DNA from: Planctomycetaceae bacterium
Lineage (GTDB): Bacteria > Planctomycetota > Phycisphaerae > Phycisphaerales > SM1A02
Assembly (NCBI GenBank): GCA_947474205.1
Contig: CANJIC010000139.1
Span: 1 to 5,751, forward strand
Direction: 5' to 3'
Length of the DNA: 5,751 bases
The position numbers were made by a program, and so were the translations under genes. The notes beneath the pieces were generated by a model, which was not told where the DNA came from, made no database searches, and saw only the letters and a list, made by a program, of their open reading frames with translations. Positions 1-5,550 of this stretch are shown one piece after another. Numbering within the stretch: position 1 is the stretch's first letter; each line of letters opens with the position of its first letter.

Positions 1-2
1 AG

Positions 3-200
3 GCGGAGATAGAAGTTCGCCCCGAGCGCGGATTTGATTTTGGCGCGGGTCCTGGCAAAGCCATCACGCGCAAAGTTCGCGGCGGTCCGCTTGGCGTCAT
101 CTTTGACGCGCGTGGAAGACCACTCGCTTTGCCAACTGATTTGTCCGAGCGCCGCGCGTGCTTGAACAAATGGATCAAAGCCTTGCGCGTGTATGGGTAA
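3..200 (+). CDS. MutL/GlmL-like (glutamate mutase L family) protein, C-terminal end only
   Basis: An open frame enters from the left edge and ends at TAA 198-200, giving the last 65 residues of a protein. The visible part has the Gly/Arg-rich segment RGFDFGAGPGKA, then GGPLGVIFDARGRPLALP, then an Arg/Trp-containing helix (ERRACLNKWIKALRVYG). I recognise this ending from MutL-type proteins (glutamate mutase L family), which have an ATPase fold of the actin/Hsp70 type and are thought to service the B12-dependent glutamate mutase. Many genomes carry a longer MutL form next to the barrel protein and DUF6754 gene found here, which supports the call. The ATP-binding motifs lie outside the window, so activity cannot be judged. 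It is separated from the next gene by 45 bp and is probably co-transcribed with it. The family call rests on remembered pattern and context. Confidence 0.7.
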   Translation, partial: AEIEVRPERGFDFGAGPGKAITRKVRGGPLGVIFDARGRPLALPTDLSERRACLNKWIKALRVYG

Positions 201-245
201 ATACATACAACATGAACTCCTCCAACACATCACGTTCAACCAACA
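201..245 (+). other. Intergenic spacer between the MutL-like gene and the barrel protein gene
   Basis: This 45-bp spacer is AC-rich and has no purine-rich Shine-Dalgarno sequence in front of the ATG at 246. The 15 bases before that start read CACGTTCAACCAACA. An ATG at 212 opens only a 13-codon frame that stops at 251-253, overlapping the real start. I see no convincing -35/-10 pair and no terminator, so read-through from the upstream gene is the simplest reading. Confidence 0.5.
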
Positions 246-1373
246 ATGGCTAAGGCATACACCCCAGGTCTGCGCGTCAGCGCCCGTTGCATGTACCGAA
301 CTCGCCGCGCATTGCCCACGGCGGGCACCGTGCAAGTGGCTCTTGGCGACCGTGTTCAAGGCGCAACCGTGATCGCGTTCACGCATTTGGAAGGCGATGT
401 CACGCCCATGAAAGTGGCCAGCCTGCTTGCGTGCACACCAAAAGATTTGCCTGGATTAATGTTGAAGAAAATCGGCGAGACCGTGAGTGCGGGCGAAGTG
501 ATGGCGCGCAGCAAGGGAATGTTTGGCTTGATGAAGACCGACGTGAAGGCCGCCGCCGCCGGCACTATTGAAAGCGTGAGTGATTCCAGCGGCATGGTTT
601 TCTTGCGCGGCGCGCCGCAGCCCATTGAAATTGTGGCGCACGTGCCTGGGCGCGTGGTTGAAGTGTTGGCCAGCGAAGGCGCCGTGATTGAAACCAGTGC
701 CGCGCTTGTGCAAGGAATTTTTGGCGTGGGCGGCGAGGCGCGCGGAGCGATTGCGCTTGCGTGTCGCGCGGCGGACGAAGAGTTGCACGAAGATTTAATT
801 CGCCCCGAGATGAAAGGGTGCGTTGTCATTGGCGGCGCGCGCATGACGGCCGCGGCGATTGCAAAGGCGAAGTTGATTGGCGTGGCGGCGATTGTCTCTG
901 GCGGAATGGACGACGCCGACTTGCGCGACTTTCTTGGTTACGACTTGGGCGTGGCTATTACGGGCAGCGAGAAGTGCGGGCTCACACTTATTTTGACCGA
1001 GGGTTTTGGCGAGATCGCCATGGCGCGTCGCACATTTGATTTGCTTGCGGGCCATCAAGGGCGTGAATGCAGCGTGAACGGCGCAACGCAGATTCGCGCG
1101 GGCGTGATGCGGCCTGAAATTGTTGTTCCACTGGATGACGTGCCTAGCTCAACAAGCGAAAACACTCATGATTCTGGCGGAGAATTGGCTGTTGGCGTTG
1201 CTGTGCGAATTATTCGCGATCCGCATTTTGGTTTGATCGGCGCCATTACAGCTCTGCCAGAAAAACCCGCCATGCTTGACTCTGGCGGCAAGGCGCGCGT
1301 GCTTGAAGTCACGCTCGAGCGCGGCGGCACCGTGACCGTGCCACGCGCCAATGTTGAACGCATCGCGACGTAA
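246..1373 (+). CDS. Barrel-sandwich (lipoyl/biotin-like) protein with C-terminal KOW-like domain, MutL partner
   Basis: This is a soluble 375-residue protein with no signal peptide or membrane segment. Residues 24-46 (PTAGTVQVALGDRV) form a first barrel-sandwich segment. Residues 72-122 form a second, with the pattern KKIGETVSAGEVMA followed by LMKTDVKAAAAGTIESVSD. Residues 127-150 (VPGRVVEVLASEGAVIET) are a third. Next come a Gly-rich QGIFGVGGEARG (156-167), a segment with VVIGGARMTAAAIAKAK and SGGMDDADLRDFLGYDLGVAITG (193-240), TEGFGEIAMARRTFDLL (251-267) and NGATQIRAGVMRPEIVVP (278-295). A low-complexity linker (299-313) leads to a KOW-like ending (315-373: AVRIIRDPHFGLIGAI and VTVPRANVERI). 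I remember proteins of this build beside MutL-like genes; they carry no assigned activity. The layout resembles the sandwich domains of RnfC/NqrA-type subunits and of biotin carriers, but no cofactor ligands are obvious. Start 246 leaves about 20 residues before the first barrel strand, which is plausible despite the missing ribosome binding site. Confidence 0.8.
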   Translation: MAKAYTPGLRVSARCMYRTRRALPTAGTVQVALGDRVQGATVIAFTHLEGDVTPMKVASLLACTPKDLPGLMLKKIGETVSAGEVMARSKGMFGLMKTDVKAAAAGTIESVSDSSGMVFLRGAPQPIEIVAHVPGRVVEVLASEGAVIETSAALVQGIFGVGGEARGAIALACRAADEELHEDLIRPEMKGCVVIGGARMTAAAIAKAKLIGVAAIVSGGMDDADLRDFLGYDLGVAITGSEKCGLTLILTEGFGEIAMARRTFDLLAGHQGRECSVNGATQIRAGVMRPEIVVPLDDVPSSTSENTHDSGGELAVGVAVRIIRDPHFGLIGAITALPEKPAMLDSGGKARVLEVTLERGGTVTVPRANVERIAT

Positions 1374-1394
1374 AAATTTGGCTACATTGGCAGC

Positions 1395-2624
1395 ATGCGC
1401 ATTACGCACAAGGTCCCACGCAGGATCTTCACGAATCATTCGTGGAAGTGCATTGCCACCTTTCTATGTATGTTGATGTGTTGCGCCAGCGCGTTTGCAT
1501 TTGAAATTTCGAGCGCGAGGAGCGAGTCAGTTGCGCCAACCACACAAATTGTTGCCGCGCAAAATGTAAGCGCGCCTGAACATGTTGCCGCTCAAAACAT
1601 GTCTGCGAAAAATGTTCTAGCGCGCAACGAGCCAGCGCAAGAGACAAGCGCGCCGTTGGTTGAGCCCGTCAACGCCGCCGCGCGCGTAACGCCAGCAGTT
1701 GCTGTTGCCACGCCAACATCTGCAAGCGCAACGCCAGCGGTTGCCATTGTCACGCCAGCATCTGAAAGCGCAACGCCAGCTGTTGCCATTGCCACGCCAA
1801 CAACCACGCCCGCGCGCCCATTGTTTAACAGCGAAAAGACCGCGCTTTTTCTTTGGATTGTGTTCATCGGCGCGGCCGTGACCGTGTCGGTATGGCTGGC
1901 CAAAAGTGGGCGGCCAATTAAAATCCGTCGCATCGCCGCGCTTGAAGCCGTGGACAATGCGGTTGGCCGCGCCACGGAAATGGGTCGCTCCATTTTATTT
2001 GTGCCTGGCATTCAAGACATGGACAACATTCAAACGGTCGCCGGCTTGACCATGCTTGGCCGCGTTGCAAAGACCGCCGCCGAATACGACGCGACCATTG
2101 AAGTACCAACGTGCCGCTCGCTTGTCATGGAGGCCGCGCGCGACACGGTGCGCGCCAGTTATCTTTCCGCCGGTCGCGCCGACGGTTTCTCCGCCGACCG
2201 CATCACGTACATCACCGACGATCAATTTGGATATGTGGCGCACGTGGTTGGAAACATGGTGCGCGAGAAGCCGGCGACTTGTTTTTACATGGGCTGCTTC
2301 TTCGCCGAAAGTTTAATTTTTTCCGAAACTGGCAATGCCATTGGCGCAATTCAAATTGCCGGCACCGCGGAAAGCAGCCAACTTCCGTTCTTTGTGGCGG
2401 CCTGCGATTACACATTGATCGGCGAGGAATTTTTCGCGGCCAGCGCGTATTTAAGCGGCGAACCAGCGCAACTGGGAACATTGCGCGGACAAGATGTTGG
2501 CAAATTCGCCGTGGGCGTGTTGATCGTATTGGGCGTGCTGGCGTCCACCATTCTTGTGCTGCATCCCAACTCAGTCCTCATTGGCGCGTTGATGAACTGC
2601 GTGAAGATAGCGTTGGGCGACTAA
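1395..2624 (+). CDS. DUF6754-type membrane protein with signal peptide and repetitive Ala/Thr/Pro linker
   Basis: A 409-residue protein. A basic N-terminus and hydrophobic core (20-35, CIATFLCMLMCCASAFA) end in an AFA site, so a signal peptide cleaved after residue 35 is likely. Residues 36-140 are low complexity (Ala, Thr, Val, Pro, Ser) and include three 14-residue repeats. A membrane helix follows at about 148-169, then a basic stretch (GRPIKIRRIA), which places the next part in the cytoplasm by the positive-inside rule. The conserved domain (about 175-370) has VGRATEMGRSILFVPGIQDMD, ITDDQFGYVAHVVG, EKPATCFYMG, FFAESLIFSETGNAIGAIQIAG, FFVAACDYTLIGEEFFAASAYLS and LRGQDVGK. I recognise these blocks as the family now called DUF6754, which has no known biochemical function. 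A C-terminal helix lies at 371-389, possibly with a second at 393-407. There are 21 bp after the barrel gene and no good Shine-Dalgarno. The long linker appears to be lineage-specific, since the conserved part begins only near residue 145. Confidence 0.82.
   Translation: MRITHKVPRRIFTNHSWKCIATFLCMLMCCASAFAFEISSARSESVAPTTQIVAAQNVSAPEHVAAQNMSAKNVLARNEPAQETSAPLVEPVNAAARVTPAVAVATPTSASATPAVAIVTPASESATPAVAIATPTTTPARPLFNSEKTALFLWIVFIGAAVTVSVWLAKSGRPIKIRRIAALEAVDNAVGRATEMGRSILFVPGIQDMDNIQTVAGLTMLGRVAKTAAEYDATIEVPTCRSLVMEAARDTVRASYLSAGRADGFSADRITYITDDQFGYVAHVVGNMVREKPATCFYMGCFFAESLIFSETGNAIGAIQIAGTAESSQLPFFVAACDYTLIGEEFFAASAYLSGEPAQLGTLRGQDVGKFAVGVLIVLGVLASTILVLHPNSVLIGALMNCVKIALGD
1689..1814 (+). repeat. 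Three in-frame 42-bp tandem repeats in the DUF6754 protein linker
   Basis: Copies lie at 1689-1730, 1731-1772 and 1773-1814. Each begins ACGCCAGC and encodes 14 residues of the form TPAVA(V/I)(A/V)TP followed by five variable residues (residues 99-140). The first two copies are closest; the third diverges in its last third. The unit is a multiple of three, so copy-number change would lengthen or shorten the extracytoplasmic linker without breaking the frame. A looser repeat (VAAQNVSA and VAAQNMSA) sits just upstream at residues 53-71. Confidence 0.85.
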
Positions 2625-2627
2625 CAC

Positions 2628-3326
2628 ATGAAGCGCATCATTCCAATGTGGATCGCAATCATTGGCGGCTTCGCCATGATGTTCAGTTCATTTGTTCCAC
2701 TGGCAGAGAGCGCTGGCGAAATGTTCGCCGATGTGTTCAATGTGGTCGCGGCGATTGCGTTTGTGCTTGGCGCTGGAAGCCTTGCCAAACAACATTTGGA
2801 AAAACTCAGCAGGCGCGCCGCGGGTTGGGGCTACAGCATCATCACGCTTGGAAGTTTTATTGTCACGCTGGTCATTGGCTTAATGAAAATTGGCGTTCAT
2901 CCCAATGAAAATTTTCCGCTGGCGCCATTTGGCGGCAGCAATGATTCCGAGGGTTCCGCGTGGAGTTGGATTTATGAATACATGTTCACACCGCTGACTA
3001 GCACCATGTTTGCGTTGCTTGCGTTCTTTGTGGCCAGCGCCGCGTTCCGCGCATTTCGCGCCAAGAACACGGAAGCCATTTTGCTTTTGGTCACGGCGTT
3101 CATTGTGTTGCTTGGCCGCACGTTTGCGGGCGTTGTGTTGACGGGATGGTTTCCTGATTGGGCATCTGGTCTGCGCTTGGAAAATCTCAGCATCTACGTC
3201 ATGCAAGTGTTCAACACCGCGGGCAATCGCGCCATCATGATTGGCATTGCGCTGGGCGTGGCGGCCACGGGCTTGCGAATTCTTTTCGGCATTGATCGCA
3301 GTTGGCTTGGCGGAGGTGACGCGTGA
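2628..3326 (+). CDS. Six-helix integral membrane protein of the DUF6754 cassette
   Basis: A 232-residue hydrophobic protein with likely membrane helices at about 7-25, 35-53, 69-88, 120-141, 149-171 and 202-221. Conserved-looking features are FADVFNVVAAIAFVLGAGSLAK in and after helix 2, the basic cytoplasmic-type loop KLSRRAAGWGYSIITLG before helix 3, and a polar, Gly/Asn/Ser-rich loop (89-118) between helices 3 and 4. I remember membrane proteins with this RR..GWGYS pattern next to DUF6754 genes, but know of no function. No transporter signature or metal-binding cluster is visible. The ATG starts 3 nt after the stop of the DUF6754 gene, so translational coupling is likely; the region before it (AAGATAG about 20 nt upstream) is not a proper ribosome binding site. 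The stop overlaps the next start. Confidence 0.78.
   Translation: MKRIIPMWIAIIGGFAMMFSSFVPLAESAGEMFADVFNVVAAIAFVLGAGSLAKQHLEKLSRRAAGWGYSIITLGSFIVTLVIGLMKIGVHPNENFPLAPFGGSNDSEGSAWSWIYEYMFTPLTSTMFALLAFFVASAAFRAFRAKNTEAILLLVTAFIVLLGRTFAGVVLTGWFPDWASGLRLENLSIYVMQVFNTAGNRAIMIGIALGVAATGLRILFGIDRSWLGGGDA
3312..3319 (+). promoter_or_regulatory. Strong ribosome binding site GGAGGTGA fixing a GTG start
   Basis: GGAGGTGA is complementary over its full length to the usual 3' end of 16S rRNA (anti-Shine-Dalgarno TCACCTCC). The GGAGG core ends 6 nt before the GTG at 3323. It lies inside the last codons of the upstream membrane-protein gene and supports GTG 3323 as the start, with a GTGA stop/start overlap. 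Confidence 0.8.
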
Positions 3327-4246
3327 GTTCCGACAATTTCAACAACTCAAACGCAGCGGCGCGTCCATGGTTTGAGCGTCTTGATCGCATTGATCGCCGC
3401 TGGATTTTCTTGCTCATGTTCCTCGCCGTGTCTGGTCCAGTCTTGTGGATTGGAATTACCGGCAAGACATTGCCCGAAGCGCCAACGCTTGCCGCGCGCG
3501 CGGTCTTTCAAGAGATTGATCAATTACCTGCGCGTAGTTTGGTGCTGATTTCCTTTGATTATGACCCTGCAAGTGCCGGTGAATTGCAACCAATGGCGAC
3601 CAGTTTGGTGCGCCAGTGCGCCTCAAAAAATTTACGCATGGTGTTCATTGCGCTTTGGCCATTGGGCGGGCAGTCGGCGCAACAAACCATTCAAGAAGTG
3701 ATTCGCGAGGACTATCCCGCGATGAAAGAGGGCGATGATTTTGTGAACATGGGATTTCAAGCGGGTAATGAGTCCGTGATGAAATTGTTGCTCACAGATT
3801 TCGCCAAAGCGTTTCCAAAAGATTCGCGCGGTGAGGCCACCAGCAACATTCCAATGCTCAAGAGCGTTAAGAACGTGACTGACTTTCCGCTGTTGATCAC
3901 CATTGGTGCTGGATATCCAGGTAGCAAAGAGTGGGTGCAATATGTCATTAGCGCCAACAATGAGAAAATGAATTTGGTCGTTGGGTGCACGGGCGTGAGC
4001 GCGCCGCAGTTGTATCCATATTTCCCGCAGCAAATTGCTGGATTGTTGGGCGCCATTAAAGGCGCGGCGGAATATGAATCCATGGTCAACGCGTCCCTCG
4101 CTGTTGAAGGCGCGCTCACCCCGCCTAAATATTTGCAAGCGCAGCGGCGCATGGGACCACAGTTGGTGGCGCATTTGCTCATGGTGGGCTTGATCATTGT
4201 TGGCAACGTTATTTTCTTCGCGCGCAAGCGCAGAGGTGCCGCATGA
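3323..4246 (+). CDS. Bitopic membrane protein with a large extracytoplasmic alpha/beta domain
   Basis: A 307-residue protein starting at GTG, chosen for the strong Shine-Dalgarno and the 4-nt overlap with the upstream stop. A basic segment (RLDRIDRRW, 19-27) precedes membrane helix 1 (about 28-46). A second helix at 280-299 is followed by the basic tail RKRRGAA, so both ends should be cytoplasmic and residues 47-278 extracytoplasmic. That domain alternates strands and helices like a Rossmann-type fold: RSLVLISFDYDP (71-82), NLRMVFIALWPLGG (103-116), DFVNMGFQAGNESVM (139-153), FPLLITIGAGYPGSKEWVQYV (188-208), MNLVVGCTGVSAPQLYPYF (216-234), then GLLGAIKGAAEYE (240-252). I recall similar proteins beside DUF6754 genes but know no activity for them. 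The GAGYPGSKEW and GCTGVSAPQLYPY segments look like candidate binding loops, which is inference. The 3' end overlaps the next gene as ATGA. Confidence 0.75.
   Translation: MSSDNFNNSNAAARPWFERLDRIDRRWIFLLMFLAVSGPVLWIGITGKTLPEAPTLAARAVFQEIDQLPARSLVLISFDYDPASAGELQPMATSLVRQCASKNLRMVFIALWPLGGQSAQQTIQEVIREDYPAMKEGDDFVNMGFQAGNESVMKLLLTDFAKAFPKDSRGEATSNIPMLKSVKNVTDFPLLITIGAGYPGSKEWVQYVISANNEKMNLVVGCTGVSAPQLYPYFPQQIAGLLGAIKGAAEYESMVNASLAVEGALTPPKYLQAQRRMGPQLVAHLLMVGLIIVGNVIFFARKRRGAA
4232..4238 (+). promoter_or_regulatory. Ribosome binding site AGAGGTG for the last operon gene
   Basis: AGAGGTG sits 4 nt before the ATG at 4243, inside the end of the preceding gene. Together with the ATGA overlap it supports that start and suggests coupled translation. 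Confidence 0.65.
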
Positions 4247-5385
4247 CGCGCCAAAGTAAAACATGGTTGATCATTGGCGCGGTCTTTGTGGCGCTACTTG
4301 TGGCGCGTGGCATGATTGGCCAAGGTCTTGGCCGCGTGTATGTGAAGCGCACGCAAGTCACCGTGACAGTGCCAGATACGGCGGTCGTGAATTCCGCGGC
4401 GGCGGGGGCGGCAAGCGCGTCAACCAGCGCGTCAACAACTGTCGCATCAGCGCAAGTAGCTGCGCCATCTAGCGCGACAGCTTCTTCAAATAGCGCGTCA
4501 ACAACTGCCGTATCAGCGCAAGCAACTGCGCCATCAATCACGTCAACTTCTTCAGCAAGCGGAACAACCATGTCATGGCAAGAATGGAAACAAGTTCCAC
4601 CACTGGAATTCGACGCGGCGCAAAAAGTAAATGCCGCGCAAACAGAAATCACATTGTCGTGGCCGCGCACCATTGGCCTGTGGCTTGCGGCGTTCTTCAC
4701 GCTGGCCATATTTAGTTTCTTGTACGCGGACAATCCCTTCTACAAAATCGCGGAATCACTTGTGGTTGGCGTCAGCGCGGCGTACTGGGGCGTGATTGGT
4801 TTCTGGGACACGCTGGTTCCAAAAATGTTCGGCGCGCTCACGCCGGGGCTTGTGAAAAGTTTGGTGCAGCCGTCGCTGGTTGCCCCTGAAACGCTGCAGC
4901 AAATCAGCATGGTCTTCGCGCTCATTCTTGGCGTGATGATGTTGTGGCGACTTCTGCCGCGCGGTGGTTGGATTAGCGCGTGGCCGCTTGCATTTATTGT
5001 TGGCGTTACGGCGGGATTGAAAATTGTCAGCCATGTTGAAAGCGATTTAATGGCGCAGGCCGTCGCCACCATGAAGCCGCTGATTGTTTCCGTGCCCGAC
5101 GCCTCGGGCGCAACAAATATGTGGGACAGTTGGTGGGCAAGCGTTGCGAATGTGTTGTTGGTGGTCGGCGTGATTTGCTGCCTGACATATTTCTTCTTCA
5201 GCGTTCAGCACAAGGGCGTGGTTGGCGGCGCCGCGCGCGTGGGCATTTGGTATCTCATGATCACGTTCGGCGCGGCGTTTGGTTTCACCGTCATGGGCCG
5301 CATTGCGCTGTTGGCGGCGCGCGTGGAATTCTTATTTGACGATTGGCTCTGGCTGATCGATTCAAACCATTTCCGCGGTTTGTAA
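4243..5385 (+). CDS. Polytopic membrane protein with Ser/Ala/Thr-rich linker, last gene of the cassette
   Basis: A 380-residue protein. An N-terminal helix (7-25) acts as a signal anchor, followed by a low-complexity linker (about 47-110) rich in Ser, Ala and Thr. The C-terminal half is a helix bundle with segments near 143-161, 171-189, 222-239, 245-258, 299-319 and 333-356. Family-like blocks are YADNPFYKIAESLVVGVSAAYWGVIGFWD (161-189), FFFSVQHKGVVGGAARVGIWYLMITFGAAFGFTVMGRIALLAARVEFLFDDWL (317-369) and a Trp-rich stretch MWDSWWASVANVLL (293-306). I recall these blocks from membrane proteins encoded next to DUF6754 genes in other bacteria; their function is unknown. The ATG overlaps the previous stop (ATGA) and has a good ribosome binding site. 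The linker resembles that of the DUF6754 protein in character though not in sequence. No obvious terminator follows directly; the repeat array starts 11 nt after the stop. Confidence 0.78.
   Translation: MTRQSKTWLIIGAVFVALLVARGMIGQGLGRVYVKRTQVTVTVPDTAVVNSAAAGAASASTSASTTVASAQVAAPSSATASSNSASTTAVSAQATAPSITSTSSASGTTMSWQEWKQVPPLEFDAAQKVNAAQTEITLSWPRTIGLWLAAFFTLAIFSFLYADNPFYKIAESLVVGVSAAYWGVIGFWDTLVPKMFGALTPGLVKSLVQPSLVAPETLQQISMVFALILGVMMLWRLLPRGGWISAWPLAFIVGVTAGLKIVSHVESDLMAQAVATMKPLIVSVPDASGATNMWDSWWASVANVLLVVGVICCLTYFFFSVQHKGVVGGAARVGIWYLMITFGAAFGFTVMGRIALLAARVEFLFDDWLWLIDSNHFRGL
4426..4557 (+). repeat. Two in-frame 66-bp tandem repeats in the linker of the last cassette gene
   Basis: The copies are 4426-4491 and 4492-4557. 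Both open with AGCGCGTCAACAACTG and share TCAGCGCAAG and TGCGCCATC at matching positions. They encode 22 residues beginning SASTT and containing SAQ and APS (linker residues 62-105). A partial extra copy of AGCGCGTCAAC occurs just upstream, at 4414-4424. The period is a multiple of three, so the frame survives expansion. Confidence 0.8.
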
Positions 5386-5407
5386 TTGCAGTTGCCTTGA
5401 CAAGAGG

Positions 5408-5420
5408 GGCTTGACAAGCC
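5408..5420. repeat. 13-bp perfect palindrome GGCTTGACAAGCC in the repeat cluster
   Basis: The CTTGACAAG core is extended by GG on the left and CC on the right, giving two 6-base complementary arms around a central A. As RNA it could form a 4-bp stem with a 5-base loop. It lies 23 nt after the stop of the last operon gene. Nothing like a U-tract follows. Confidence 0.7.
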
Positions 5421-5550
5421 GTTGACAAGAACAGTGTTGACGCGCGCTTGCCAACGCTTACCAATTCTTGACAAGGGTTTCGTGACAAGGGTTTCGTGAC
5501 AAGCCGTTGAAAGGTCATCGACACGCTCTTACATGCTCTTGACAAGAAGA

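Noticed and set aside
212..253. 13-codon frame as a leader peptide before the barrel protein gene
   Set aside because: It has no ribosome binding site and no attenuator-like structure, and it ends just after the real start; nothing separates it from chance.
356..844. 162-residue minus-strand frame opposite the barrel protein
   Set aside because: GC-rich shadow frame; the plus-strand protein has clear conserved blocks over the same bases.
1354..1388. Promoter in front of the DUF6754 gene (TTGAAC and TACATT)
   Set aside because: The spacing between the two hexamers is 23 bp, too long for a normal promoter, and the -10-like match is poor.
2111..2908. 265-residue plus-strand frame overlapping two genes
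   Set aside because: It is rich in Arg, Cys, His and Trp, which is typical of an out-of-frame reading, and it spans the junction of two better-supported genes.
3632..4264. 210-residue open frame on the minus strand
   Set aside because: It lies wholly opposite a well-supported membrane-protein gene, has a composition rich in His, Arg and Asn with no family-like motif, and has no independent start signal.
4209..4733. 174-residue open frame on the minus strand with Ala/Val/Asp-rich repeats
   Set aside because: It is the antisense reading of the Ser/Ala/Thr linker repeats, so its repetitive look comes from the opposite strand.
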